The translations under genes and the position numbers were made by a program. The notes beneath the pieces are model-generated. The model worked only from the letters and a program-made list of their open reading frames with translations, was not told where the DNA came from and did not search any database. A stretch of 23,034 bases of DNA from Paracoccaceae bacterium (lineage in GTDB: Bacteria > Pseudomonadota > Alphaproteobacteria > Rhodobacterales > Rhodobacteraceae), in NCBI GenBank assembly GCA_011523445.1, contig WTGT01000161.1:1-23034 (forward strand), in the 5' to 3' direction. Positions 1-8,646 of this stretch are shown in pieces; the first letter of the stretch is position 1, and every line of letters starts with the position of its first letter.

Positions 1-1419
1 GGTGTGGGTTGTCCATGGATGATTGATGAGAAAGTTTACAATTGCTTTTTTGTGCTTTCAAAAGGGGAAATTCAGGCAACGATTCAAAAACACCACTTGC
101 CAAATACCGAAGTATTTGACGAAATCAGACAGTTTACATCCGGGCCAATCAGTGGTCCTTACCGTATTGGTGATGTTCGGGTGGGCACACCAATCTGTGA
201 AGATGCCTGGTATGAGGATGTTTGCGAGACCTTAGAGGAATCGGGTGCAGAGATACTGATCGTACCCAATGGTTCGCCATATGAGAGGAATAAACTGGAC
301 AAACGATTTAACAGGATGGTTGCCAGAGTTATCGAAACAGGACTCCCCTTGGTTTATATTAATATGGTTGGCGGTCAGGATGACCAGGTTTTTGACGGAG
401 GTTCATTTACTCTAAACAGAGGAGGCCGGTTGGCAAGTCAATTACCTCTTTTTGATGAAATGGTTGAAATTGTTGAATTCCAAAAAACACATGAGGGCTG
501 GGAGGCACGGACAGGTGAATTAGCCCTAAACCCAGATGAGGACGAGCAGGATTATAGGGCAATCGTTGAAGGTGTTCGAAACTATATTCAAAAAAGCGGT
601 TTCTCAAAGGTGGTGCTTGGTCTGTCCGGGGGAATTGACAGTGCTTTGGTTGCTACCCTTGCTGTTGATGCTATCGGGGCGGAGAATACACGCTGTGTGA
701 TGCTTCCTTCCCCATTTACTTCCTCCGAATCCAATTCGGATGCGCTTGAACTTATAGGAAATTTGAATTGCAAGATTGAGGAAATCCAGATTGAGCCAAT
801 CATGGGGCAGGTGTTGAATTCTCTGGAACCAATTTTTGCTGGTCGACCTCGGGACCTGACTGAAGAAAACATCCAGTCGCGGATTCGCGGTTTGCTCCTG
901 ATGGCCCTTTCAAACAAGTTTGGAGAAATTTTGTTGACCACCGGGAACAAATCAGAGGTAGCGGTAGGTTATTCAACAATATATGGCGATATGGCCGGGG
1001 GATATAATCCCATCAAGGATTTGTACAAAACCAAGGTAAATAAACTTTGTCAGTGGAGAAATGAGAATTACAGGAATTGGATGAAGGGATCTGTGGGAAA
1101 GGTCATACCACCGCAAATCATTTCCAAACCACCCACAGCCGAACTCAGGGAAAATCAAAAGGATACGGATAGTTTACCTCCCTATGAAGTCCTGGATCAG
1201 ATACTCGAAATGTTGATAGACAGGGATCAGTCAGTTTCCGAGGTTGTAAGCAAGGGGTTTGATTTGGAACTGGTTCGCAGGGTTGAACAGCTTATATACA
1301 GGTCTGAGTACAAGAGGTTTCAATCAGCTCCCGGTGTAAGGTTGACAGGTAGGGCATTATGGTTGGATCGTCGATATCCCATCGTAAATCAATGGAGAGA
1401 TTCAACAGATCAAGTGTAA
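1..1419 (+). CDS. nadE: Glutamine-dependent NAD+ synthetase, 5' end cut by window
   Basis: Makes NAD+ from deamido-NAD+ (nicotinate adenine dinucleotide), ATP and glutamine in the cytoplasm, the last step of NAD biosynthesis. The visible part (about 472 codons) starts inside the N-terminal nitrilase-type glutaminase domain. Numbering from the codon at position 4, the motif K-H-H-L-P-N (catalytic-type Lys29) and the nucleophile in I-C-E-D-A-W (Cys65) are present. The synthetase domain follows, with the ATP-pyrophosphatase P-loop S-G-G-I-D-S-A at 208-214 and the typical L-T-T-G-N-K-S-E and Y-G-D-M-A-G-G-Y blocks near 313-335. Compared with full-length family members, roughly the first 85-90 residues, including the glutaminase Glu, lie outside the window. 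The reading frame is open from base 1, so the GTG at 4 is not the true start. gltX follows 97 bases downstream on the same strand. Confidence 0.95.
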   Translation, partial: GVGCPWMIDEKVYNCFFVLSKGEIQATIQKHHLPNTEVFDEIRQFTSGPISGPYRIGDVRVGTPICEDAWYEDVCETLEESGAEILIVPNGSPYERNKLDKRFNRMVARVIETGLPLVYINMVGGQDDQVFDGGSFTLNRGGRLASQLPLFDEMVEIVEFQKTHEGWEARTGELALNPDEDEQDYRAIVEGVRNYIQKSGFSKVVLGLSGGIDSALVATLAVDAIGAENTRCVMLPSPFTSSESNSDALELIGNLNCKIEEIQIEPIMGQVLNSLEPIFAGRPRDLTEENIQSRIRGLLLMALSNKFGEILLTTGNKSEVAVGYSTIYGDMAGGYNPIKDLYKTKVNKLCQWRNENYRNWMKGSVGKVIPPQIISKPPTAELRENQKDTDSLPPYEVLDQILEMLIDRDQSVSEVVSKGFDLELVRRVEQLIYRSEYKRFQSAPGVRLTGRALWLDRRYPIVNQWRDSTDQV

Positions 1420-1420
1420 T

Positions 1421-1470
1421 TGTGAGGATTAAGTCAGGGGGTCTTAACTTTTCTGACAATTGATCTCACA
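1421..1470 (+). other. Nested inverted repeat between nadE and gltX
   Basis: TGTGAG (1421-1426) pairs with CTCACA (1465-1470), and inside it GTCAG (1433-1437) pairs with CTGAC (1453-1457). The result is a two-part stem with an internal loop. A T-run inside the apical loop is the only U-tract, so this is not a classical rho-independent terminator. It could be a weak terminator or leader structure ahead of gltX, or chance pairing. Confidence 0.3.
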
Positions 1471-1516
1471 TAGAGGGTGTTAAACTGTAGAGAAAAATTC
1501 GGAATTTTGGAATTCA

Positions 1517-2848
1517 ATGACCACCACAAGATTTGCACCATCTCCAACTGGGATACTCCATATTGGCAATATCCGTACAGCCCTGTTTAACTTTTTGTTG
1601 GCAAGGAGGGATAATGGCAAGTTTATCCTAAGGCTGGATGATACTGACCAAACTCGCTCCAAGCAAGAGTTCGTAGATGCAATATACCAGGATTTGGAGT
1701 GGCTGGGACTTGAATGGGATCAGGTGGAACGACAGTCCAACAGATTGGACAGATACAGGGAAAAAGCTTCGGTTCTAATCCAATCCGGTTATTTTTATGA
1801 ATGTTTTGAAAGTCCTGAAGAATTGGACTTGAAACGGAAACTTCAACTCAAACTGGGAAAACCACCCGTATATGACAGGGAGTCCCTAGAGTTGAGTGAA
1901 GAAGAAAAAAAAGTCAAGCGTCAAAAAGCACAGGAGTACTGGCGGTTTAAACTGGCCCAAAAAGAAGTGTTCTGGAAGGATGGTATACAAGGTGAAGTTA
2001 CCATTAATACCACAAACGTTTCAGATCCTGTACTGATCAGGGCAGATGGGCTTTTCCTATATACATTTGCTTCCGTTGTAGATGATTTGGATTTTGGGAT
2101 AACACATGTCGTTAGGGGTGATGACCACCTTACTAATACGGCAACCCAAATAGAAATAATGGCAGCCTTGGGTTTTACCCATCCTGAATTTTTTCACCAT
2201 TCACTGTTGGTGGGAAAAAAGGGAGAGCCTCTTGCCAAAAGGCTGGGTGATCTTTCAATCAGGGAGTTGAGGGAAAATGGTATTGAACCAGAAGCCATTC
2301 TTTCTCAACTTGCCTTTCTAGGTTCATCCATTCCAGTTAATCTGAAACTGAATCTGGAAGAAATTCTTGCTGCTTTTTCATTGGAAAGCTTCAGTGGAAA
2401 TCCAACGAAATTTGATGAGCAACAGCTAGTTGGGTTAACCTCAGACTACTACAGAAACGTACCTTATGATAGAATTGAGGGGAGGGTGATTGAATTGGGA
2501 ATTCCCAAATCGGAAGGTAAAAGGTTTTGGGATGCAGTCAAGGGAAATATCAAAACCATCACTGAAATCAATGAGTGGTGGAAGGTCCTGAATCAGGAAA
2601 TTGATCCGATAATCAAACCGGAAGATAGGGAATTTGTTGAACTAGCCATTTCCTTGCTGCCGGAATTTCCTTTTGACTTGAATACCTGGAAGAATTGGGT
2701 TGAAGACCTTAAATCAAAAACCGACAGAAAAGGTGGAAGATTGTTCTTACCCCTTAGATTGGCTATCACCGGTAAGTCCAGCGGACCAGAAATGCAATCG
2801 GTATTGGCTTTGTTAAGAGTACCTCCCATAACCAAAATTCAAAGGTAA
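1517..2848 (+). CDS. gltX: Glutamate--tRNA ligase (class I)
   Basis: Charges tRNA-Glu (and possibly tRNA-Gln, as in bacteria that use the amidotransferase route) with glutamate in the cytoplasm. The N-terminus carries the class I signature F-A-P-S-P-T-G followed by H-I-G-N (His15-Asn18). The KMSKS-equivalent loop is L-A-K-R-L-G around Lys241-Gly244, where the usual Ser is Ala. The block Y-E-C-F-E-S-P-E-E-L-D-L-K-R-K resembles alphaproteobacterial GluRS. The length of 443 residues fits, with a short C-terminal anticodon-binding part. The ATG at 1517 puts the HIGH region at the normal distance from the N-terminus, but no clear Shine-Dalgarno precedes it. Many alphaproteobacteria carry two gltX paralogues, and which one this is cannot be told here. 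The family assignment is firm. Confidence 0.95.
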   Translation: MTTTRFAPSPTGILHIGNIRTALFNFLLARRDNGKFILRLDDTDQTRSKQEFVDAIYQDLEWLGLEWDQVERQSNRLDRYREKASVLIQSGYFYECFESPEELDLKRKLQLKLGKPPVYDRESLELSEEEKKVKRQKAQEYWRFKLAQKEVFWKDGIQGEVTINTTNVSDPVLIRADGLFLYTFASVVDDLDFGITHVVRGDDHLTNTATQIEIMAALGFTHPEFFHHSLLVGKKGEPLAKRLGDLSIRELRENGIEPEAILSQLAFLGSSIPVNLKLNLEEILAAFSLESFSGNPTKFDEQQLVGLTSDYYRNVPYDRIEGRVIELGIPKSEGKRFWDAVKGNIKTITEINEWWKVLNQEIDPIIKPEDREFVELAISLLPEFPFDLNTWKNWVEDLKSKTDRKGGRLFLPLRLAITGKSSGPEMQSVLALLRVPPITKIQR

Positions 2849-3105
2849 CCAAGTTTTGTTAGTGGGCTTCCATGCGTTTGTGCATAAATGGGGTATTCTT
2901 CAATAATTTGTTAAATTGAAAACATACATCAAGAACTTTGCCCGGTAGCACCTTTGGTATATTTAATCCAAAAAAATCCACTGGTTGGCAAGGGTACAAG
3001 CCATTGTTTTTTGTAGATATTTGTGGATTATTTTACCTTTTCAAAAATTATTATTTTCCAAGTATCATTTAAAAATAAGAAGATAAAATTTGACAAGCAT
3101 GGTTT
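2849..3105 (+). other. Intergenic region upstream of the gcv operon
   Basis: These 257 AT-rich bases must contain the promoter and leader of gcvT. I looked for the conserved core of a glycine riboswitch, which often precedes gcv operons, and saw none that I could support. Only short hairpins are visible: ATGC/GCAT near 2872-2885, and TGGC/GCCA near 2985-3002 followed by a T-rich stretch. The second could be a weak end signal for gltX. No open reading frame worth calling is present. Confidence 0.5.
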
Positions 3106-4236
3106 ATGGATCTGAATAGAACTCCCCTAAATGAATTCCACAAACTCCAGGGTGCCAAGATGGTTCCCTTTGCCGGGTTTGAGATGCCTGTCCAATACCC
3201 TATGGGAACGATCAAGGAACATATTCATACCCGTACCAAGGCAGGGGTGTTTGACGTCAGCCACATGGGACAGATTGCCATTTATCCAAAAGGCGGAGAA
3301 TCCATAAATGATATTGTGAAATACCTTGAAACCCTTCTGCCCATAGACTTGGAGAATCTTGGATTTGAAAGACAAAAATATGCCCTTCTGACTGCAGAGA
3401 ATGGGGGTATTATTGATGATGTAATGGTTACCAAGAAGAAGGATTATATTTTCCTCATCGTCAATGCTGCCAACAAGCAGGAAGATCTGGACTATCTCCA
3501 TTCCAATATCGGATCAAAATGTGAAATAGTTGAATTGAAGGATAGGGCACTTTTGGCAATACAGGGTCCCAAAGCAGCAGAGATTACCTCCCGAATCCTG
3601 CCTGAAGTTTATGAAATGAGATTCCTTGATGTAATGGAAATGGAGTCGGAGTTCGGCAATTTGTCGATTTCAAGATCCGGCTATACTGGTGAGGATGGTT
3701 ACGAAATATCCATTCCCGGGGAAACGGCCGTCGATTTTTCGGAAAAGCTTTCGTCGATGGAGGATGTCCAATTTATCGGCTTGGCAGCCCGGGATACATT
3801 AAGGCTTGAAGCCGGATTATGCCTTCACGGAAATGATATCGACAAATCCACTTCGGTAATCGAGGCTGGTTTATGGTGGTCTGTTTCCAAGGCAAGACGA
3901 CCAGGGAATGACAAGGAGGGAGGTTTTCCGGGCTATGATTATCTCAAGACCCAACTCAGGGATGGTGTTGAAAGAATGCTGGTTGGCCTGAAACCTAGTG
4001 GTCGGTTACCGATAAGGGCAGGAAACATACTTTATAATCACGAAACTGATGGTCAGGAAGTAGGGCGGGTAACTTCAGGTGGATATGGTGCAACAATCCA
4101 GGGTCCTGTTGCAATGGGTTATGTCAATACTGATGAAGTAAGGAAAAATTCCGCTCTATACTGTGAGGGTAGAAAATCGAGAATTCCCATTGATATTCAT
4201 TTGAGAAATTTTGTGGGTAACAGGTTTAAGCGTTAG
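3106..4236 (+). CDS. gcvT: Aminomethyltransferase, glycine cleavage system T protein
   Basis: Transfers the methylene group from the aminomethyl-lipoyl arm of GcvH to tetrahydrofolate, releasing ammonia. The N-terminus T-P-L-N-E-F-H followed by F-A-G-F-E-M-P-V-Q-Y and G-V-F-D-V-S-H-M-G-Q is the classic start of the GcvT folate-binding fold. Further on are S-R-S-G-Y-T-G-E-D-G-Y-E and A-A-R-D-T-L-R-L-E-A-G-L, both diagnostic for the family. The length of 376 residues is normal. The ATG at 3106 is preceded by only a weak purine stretch (AAGAAG near 3078); the ATG at 3099 is out of frame. It is the first gene of gcvT-gcvH-gcvP, with gcvH 14 bases downstream. Confidence 0.96.
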   Translation: MDLNRTPLNEFHKLQGAKMVPFAGFEMPVQYPMGTIKEHIHTRTKAGVFDVSHMGQIAIYPKGGESINDIVKYLETLLPIDLENLGFERQKYALLTAENGGIIDDVMVTKKKDYIFLIVNAANKQEDLDYLHSNIGSKCEIVELKDRALLAIQGPKAAEITSRILPEVYEMRFLDVMEMESEFGNLSISRSGYTGEDGYEISIPGETAVDFSEKLSSMEDVQFIGLAARDTLRLEAGLCLHGNDIDKSTSVIEAGLWWSVSKARRPGNDKEGGFPGYDYLKTQLRDGVERMLVGLKPSGRLPIRAGNILYNHETDGQEVGRVTSGGYGATIQGPVAMGYVNTDEVRKNSALYCEGRKSRIPIDIHLRNFVGNRFKR

Positions 4237-4238
4237 TT

Positions 4239-4245
4239 AAGGAGG
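4239..4245 (+). promoter_or_regulatory. Strong ribosome binding site of gcvH
   Basis: AAGGAGG, a full anti-Shine-Dalgarno match, ends five bases before the gcvH ATG at 4251. It is the clearest ribosome binding site in the window and fixes the gcvH start. Confidence 0.8.
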
Positions 4246-4250
4246 AAAAG

Positions 4251-4610
4251 ATGAAATACACCGAGGATCACGAATGGGTTCGTAAGGAGGGGGATATATT
4301 CACCATCGGTATAACCGAGTATGCGTCTGAAGAATTGGGTGATGTGGTTTATGTGGACCTCCCGGAAGAAGGTGACGATTTTTCAACCGGGGATGATGTT
4401 GCTGTTATAGAGAGTGTCAAGGCGGCATCTGAAATCATTGCTCCCATGGCCGGTACGATTGTCGAAATCAACGAAGAGTTGGTAGATAATCCAGCTTTGG
4501 TCAACGAGGATCCAATTGAAAAGGGTTGGTTTTTCAAAATCGAGGCGGCTGATCCGGGTGAATATGATAACCTGATGTCGGAAAAAGAATATCAGGAATT
4601 GATTTCATGA
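4251..4610 (+). CDS. gcvH: Glycine cleavage system H protein (lipoyl carrier)
   Basis: Small lipoylated carrier that shuttles the aminomethyl intermediate between GcvP, GcvT and dihydrolipoamide dehydrogenase. It starts M-K-Y-T-E-D-H-E-W-V, the standard H-protein N-terminus, and has the lipoylation site E-S-V-K-A-A-S-E with Lys57 as the modified residue. The length of 119 residues is usual. The C-terminal G-W-F-F-K-I and the acidic tail are also typical. The stop codon overlaps the start of gcvP in an ATGA arrangement, which points to translational coupling. Confidence 0.97.
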   Translation: MKYTEDHEWVRKEGDIFTIGITEYASEELGDVVYVDLPEEGDDFSTGDDVAVIESVKAASEIIAPMAGTIVEINEELVDNPALVNEDPIEKGWFFKIEAADPGEYDNLMSEKEYQELIS

Positions 4611-7456
4611 AATCTGAACAAACCTATGACCCATATGACTTTGCCAAACTCAGACATGTTGGACCTTCGGCAAAGGAAATAGACGAGATGCTCGAAGTGG
4701 TCGGCTATAAAAGCCTTGACCACTTGATTGAAGCGGTATTGCCAAAAAGATTAAGGGAACTTCATCTGGGAGATGACCCTCTCCGGGAATTGGGGAATCC
4801 ATTAACGGAAGCCGAGCTCCCGGAAGTGCTTCAAAAACTTATCAGTGAAAATCAAACCTTTACTTCGCTGATCGGGATGGGTTTCTATGGTACGATTACT
4901 CCACCCGTACTTGTAAGGAACATTTTGGAAAACCCGGCTTGGTATACTGCATATACGCCGTATCAACCCGAGATCAGTCAGGGTCGCTTGGAAGTTCTTT
5001 TGAATTATCAAACAATTGTAAGTGATTTGACAGGTCTTGGCTGTGCCAACGCATCCTTGCTTGATGAAGCAAGTGCAGGAGCTGAAGCCATGGCAATGGC
5101 TTACAGAATTTCCCGCTCCAAAAGCAACAAGTTTTTTATTGGTTCCTGGTGCCATCCCCAAACCAAGGAGGTCATCAAAACCAGGGCCAAACCCTTGGGA
5201 ATTGAAATAATCGAAGGATGTCCATTCGTGGATTTGAAACCCAGCGAAGTGTTTGGTGCCATTTTCCAATATCCCAGTACCTTCGGTAACCTGTCTGATT
5301 ATTCAGGCTTGGTAGAGGAATTGAAGAAATCCAAGGCCATTGCAATTTTTGCAACAGACCTCATGGCCCTGACACTCTTGAAGGAACCAGCAGCCTTTGG
5401 GGCTGATATTTGTATCGGATCGACCCAACGGTTTGGAATGCCCCTAGGATTTGGGGGCCCACATGCTGCTTTCATTTCAACAACCATGAAATATGTCCGG
5501 CAATTGCCTGGACGGATTGTGGGGGTATCAAAGGATTCTCGTGGTAATACCGCCTTGAGGCTAGCTCTCCAGACCAGGGAGCAGCACATCAGGAGGCAAA
5601 AGGCCACATCCAATATATGTACCGCACAGGTACTTCCTGCCGTTGTTGCAAGTTTGTATGGTGTTCTTCATGGGCCAATTGGTTTGAAGGCCATTGCCCA
5701 TGGGATTCATGGACGTACTGTTTGGCTTGGGCAAAAACTTGAAAGTAATGGCTACAAGGTAAATCATGAGGCATTTTTTGATACCTTGTCGGTTCAGGTT
5801 GGAGATTCTTCATCAATCATGCTTCAAGGTTTAACCAAAGGGATCAATTTCAGAAAAATCGATGAAAACACCATTGGGATTTCACTTGATGAAACAACCA
5901 CTGCAGAGGTCTTGCAAAGGGTTTGCTCATCATTCGGCATAGAAGTCAATCCGGCAGAAATACAAAAATTGGACCCGACAAGCCTTAATGCCATACCGGC
6001 TGAATTTGCCCGAACTTCGGAATTCATGCAAAACCAGGTATTCAACATGAATCGTTCCGAAGCTGCAATGACGAGATATATCCGGCAATTGGCAGATCGT
6101 GACCTGGCCTTGGACAGAACCATGATTCCTCTAGGTTCCTGTACCATGAAATTGAATGCAACTACGGAAATGGCTCCAATCACACAGCCGCAATTTACCA
6201 ATATACATCCTTATGCTCCAGAAGAGCAGGTAGGAGGATACAGGAATCTAATAGACGATCTTTGTCAAAAACTCTGTCTGATTACCGGTTTTGACGGGTT
6301 TTCGGTCCAACCCAACTCCGGGGCCCAAGGTGAGTTCGCCGGTTTGATGGCAATCAAGGGTTATCACCAAAGCATTGGCGAGGGTCAAAGGGATATTGTC
6401 CTCATTCCCAAGTCGGCTCATGGAACCAATGCGGCTTCGGCTGTACTGGCTGGTCTGAAAGTCATTGAAATAGACACCAATACGGATGGAACCATTGATG
6501 TTGACCATATGCAATCCTTGATCAGGGAAAATGCTGACAGTATTTCGGCGGCAATGATTACATATCCTTCTACCCATGGTGTATTCGAAGGCTCCATCAC
6601 GGAGGTTTGTCGGTTGATTCATGAGGTTGGGGGACAGGTTTATCTTGATGGGGCAAATTTCAATGCCATGGTTGGAATCCTCAGACCTGGCGATATTGGT
6701 GCAGATGTTTCCCACTTGAACCTGCACAAAACCTTCTGCATACCTCATGGGGGAGGTGGTCCCGGGGTCGGGCCGATAGGAGTGAAATCACATTTGATCC
6801 CCTTCCTCCCCGGAGATCCCTTGAACGGGGACGATTCCGGAGCAGTCAGTTCAACGGAATTTGGTTCAGCCCTGGTATTGGTAATTTCTTGGGCGTATAT
6901 CAAATTGATGGCCGGTAAGGGTTTGGCCCTAGCTACAAAGCTTGCCATATTGAATGCCAATTACGTAACCAAAAGACTTCGTGAGAAATACGATATTTGC
7001 TATTCCGGCAATGAGGGTTTGGTTGCCCATGAATGTATTGTCGATACCAGGGTTTCCATCGAGGGTACCGATCTGGTCATTGATGATATTGCGAAGCGGC
7101 TGATTGATAATGGCTTCCACCCACCAACCATGAGTTTCCCTGTGGCTGGGACATTAATGGTCGAACCGACTGAGTCGGAACCAAAGGCCGAATTGGACCG
7201 TTTTATCAACGCCATGTTGGCTATAGCGGATGAAATCCAGGCTGTAAGGGATGGGACAATTGATAGTGGGAACAATCCATTGACAAATGCTCCCCATACC
7301 TTAGATGATTTGGTTGGTGATTGGGATAGACCTTATACCAGGGAAGAGGGCTGTTTGCCAATAGGAGCATTCCGGCCGGATCGGTACTGGTCGCCAGTCA
7401 ACAGAGTCGATAATGTATTCGGAGACAGAAACCTGATTTGCACAAGGAATTTCTAG
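4607..7456 (+). CDS. gcvP: Glycine dehydrogenase (decarboxylating), P protein
   Basis: PLP-dependent enzyme that decarboxylates glycine and loads the aminomethyl group onto lipoyl-GcvH. At 949 residues it is the unsplit form in which both halves (GcvPA-like and GcvPB-like) are one chain. The PLP lysine is Lys708 in H-L-N-L-H-K-T-F-C-I-P-H, followed by the glycine-rich G-G-G-G-P-G-V-G-P-I-G-V. The N-terminal half has the expected F-Y-G-T-I-T-P-P-V and P-Y-Q-P-E-I-S-Q-G-R-L-E blocks. It overlaps gcvH by four bases. The tRNA gene begins 24 bases after its stop, so the mRNA may run into the tRNA or end at the inverted repeat beyond it. Confidence 0.97.
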   Translation: MKSEQTYDPYDFAKLRHVGPSAKEIDEMLEVVGYKSLDHLIEAVLPKRLRELHLGDDPLRELGNPLTEAELPEVLQKLISENQTFTSLIGMGFYGTITPPVLVRNILENPAWYTAYTPYQPEISQGRLEVLLNYQTIVSDLTGLGCANASLLDEASAGAEAMAMAYRISRSKSNKFFIGSWCHPQTKEVIKTRAKPLGIEIIEGCPFVDLKPSEVFGAIFQYPSTFGNLSDYSGLVEELKKSKAIAIFATDLMALTLLKEPAAFGADICIGSTQRFGMPLGFGGPHAAFISTTMKYVRQLPGRIVGVSKDSRGNTALRLALQTREQHIRRQKATSNICTAQVLPAVVASLYGVLHGPIGLKAIAHGIHGRTVWLGQKLESNGYKVNHEAFFDTLSVQVGDSSSIMLQGLTKGINFRKIDENTIGISLDETTTAEVLQRVCSSFGIEVNPAEIQKLDPTSLNAIPAEFARTSEFMQNQVFNMNRSEAAMTRYIRQLADRDLALDRTMIPLGSCTMKLNATTEMAPITQPQFTNIHPYAPEEQVGGYRNLIDDLCQKLCLITGFDGFSVQPNSGAQGEFAGLMAIKGYHQSIGEGQRDIVLIPKSAHGTNAASAVLAGLKVIEIDTNTDGTIDVDHMQSLIRENADSISAAMITYPSTHGVFEGSITEVCRLIHEVGGQVYLDGANFNAMVGILRPGDIGADVSHLNLHKTFCIPHGGGGPGVGPIGVKSHLIPFLPGDPLNGDDSGAVSSTEFGSALVLVISWAYIKLMAGKGLALATKLAILNANYVTKRLREKYDICYSGNEGLVAHECIVDTRVSIEGTDLVIDDIAKRLIDNGFHPPTMSFPVAGTLMVEPTESEPKAELDRFINAMLAIADEIQAVRDGTIDSGNNPLTNAPHTLDDLVGDWDRPYTREEGCLPIGAFRPDRYWSPVNRVDNVFGDRNLICTRNF

Positions 7457-7480
7457 CAAAAGTCTTTGAATTGAATTTAT

Positions 7481-7556
7481 GGGGTCGTAGCTCAGTCGGG
7501 AGAGCGTGTCGTTCGCAATGACAAGGTCGGGGGTTCAATTCCCCCCGGCTCCACCA
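7481..7556 (+). tRNA. tRNA-Ala, anticodon CGC
   Basis: A complete 76-base cloverleaf folds by eye. The acceptor stem GGGGTCG (7481-7487) pairs with CGGCTCC (7546-7552), the D arm is GCTC/GAGC, the anticodon stem is TGTCG/TGACA with loop TTCGCAA, and the T arm is GGGGG/CCCCC around TTCAATT. The anticodon CGC lies at 7514-7516 and reads alanine codon GCG. The acceptor stem holds the G3-U70 wobble pair that is the main identity element of tRNA-Ala, which supports the assignment independently. The discriminator base is A and the 3' CCA (7554-7556) is encoded in the DNA. Confidence 0.96.
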
Positions 7557-7559
7557 AAG

Positions 7560-7593
7560 TTCAAGTAGGATTATTCCCGAGTGGCTACTTGAA
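7560..7593. terminator. Inverted repeat at the convergent tRNA-Ala / pcaB junction
   Basis: TTCAAGTAG (7560-7568) and CTACTTGAA (7585-7593) form a perfect nine-base-pair stem with a 16-base loop. It starts four bases after the tRNA CCA and ends three bases before the pcaB stop codon. It could end transcription from either side, but no clean U-tract follows on either strand, so the terminator call is tentative. Confidence 0.45.
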
Positions 7594-7595
7594 AA

Positions 7596-8645
7596 TTAAC
7601 CCAGTCGGGTAATGGATCTTAGAAATCCTTCAGTGACTTTCAGGCTTTTTGAAGTCAGTGCACAGATTTGGGGAATGACAATCCATTCCAGAGTCCACAT
7701 GGAACCTGATCTTTCCTGTTCATGCATCAGGGACTGGTGCATTCCTGCCGTCAACAAGGGGACATAATGACCAAAGGTTATCAATAGTTCAGGTTCGATC
7801 GGATTCGACTTGTGTGGCATTGCTGAAGACGTTCCACCCCCTGTGAATTCAATCTGTTCCATTTGAGCCATCAAGGTTAAGTCCTTGCCAATCTTGGCCA
7901 AAATACCCACCAGATTGCCACACCAATCCGTATAGGTGCAATATCCAGTACGATCAGTCTGCCAACCATGTTCGGTTGTTTCCAAACCGAGTTCTTTCCC
8001 TACTAGCATTACGATTTCTGCGGCCTTTCCACCCCATTCGTCCCTATTACCAACTGGTCCTGCCAATTGGAGAATTTGACAATTTTTATCCACAATCGTG
8101 AGAGTGGACTTCAACTTTACCAATGGTTCTCGCCAGGAAGTAATTCGGTCACCAACTGTAATCATTTTGGCGGGCTGCATGCGCGTATACCCTTGAAGTG
8201 GTACAGAGCTAAATTTTTTTTCCAGACTTTGCAGAGAACCTACAATTTGTTCTAGACTTCGATGAAAAACCCTGCTTAATTCAGGCAAAATCATTACAAG
8301 TGAGGTATCCATCAAGTCCTGACTGGTTGTACCTAAATGAAAATCTGATGAATAGGGCGTACCAATCTCCTTCTTGAGTTGGCGAACATATCCGGGGACA
8401 GGTATGCCATCCACTTGGGTTGTTTTGATCAAGTCCTTGATATCAGGTACAAAATTCGAGATCGATGATAGAATTTTGTCATGGCTAGGCTTGGTGATTT
8501 TACCTGTTTGATACAAGGCCCTGGTCAAGGCCATTTCGAATTTGTTGAAATTGTCAAGCATCCTGTCGGTTGAAAAAAGGGCTTCAGCTTCAGGCTCACC
8601 CAGAAGTGTCGTTAACAATCCCTTGTTGTAAGGATTATGAACCAT
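7596..8645 (-). CDS. pcaB: 3-carboxy-cis,cis-muconate cycloisomerase
   Basis: Converts 3-carboxy-cis,cis-muconate to gamma-carboxymuconolactone in the protocatechuate branch of the beta-ketoadipate pathway. It belongs to the fumarase/aspartase superfamily. The C-terminal signature G-G-T-S-S-A-M-P-H-K-S-N-P lies at about 270-282 and the H-L-G-T-T-S-Q-D block at 103-110. At 349 residues it is the short form known from alphaproteobacteria, whereas Pseudomonas-type PcaB is about 100 residues longer. It is the last gene of the pca operon, starting one base after the pcaF stop. The operon context leaves little doubt over other superfamily members such as adenylosuccinate lyase. Confidence 0.93.
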   Translation of the reverse strand: MVHNPYNKGLLTTLLGEPEAEALFSTDRMLDNFNKFEMALTRALYQTGKITKPSHDKILSSISNFVPDIKDLIKTTQVDGIPVPGYVRQLKKEIGTPYSSDFHLGTTSQDLMDTSLVMILPELSRVFHRSLEQIVGSLQSLEKKFSSVPLQGYTRMQPAKMITVGDRITSWREPLVKLKSTLTIVDKNCQILQLAGPVGNRDEWGGKAAEIVMLVGKELGLETTEHGWQTDRTGYCTYTDWCGNLVGILAKIGKDLTLMAQMEQIEFTGGGTSSAMPHKSNPIEPELLITFGHYVPLLTAGMHQSLMHEQERSGSMWTLEWIVIPQICALTSKSLKVTEGFLRSITRLG

Positions 8646-8646
8646 C

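Noticed and set aside
2849..3105. Glycine riboswitch ahead of gcvT
   Set aside because: Expected from the operon type, but the conserved aptamer core could not be found by eye in the 257-base leader. A covariance-model search would be decisive; a significant hit would reverse this.
4349..6960. Long reading frames on the minus strand across gcvH and gcvP
   Set aside because: They lie antisense to strongly recognised genes, have no family features and are explained as shadows of the coding strand.
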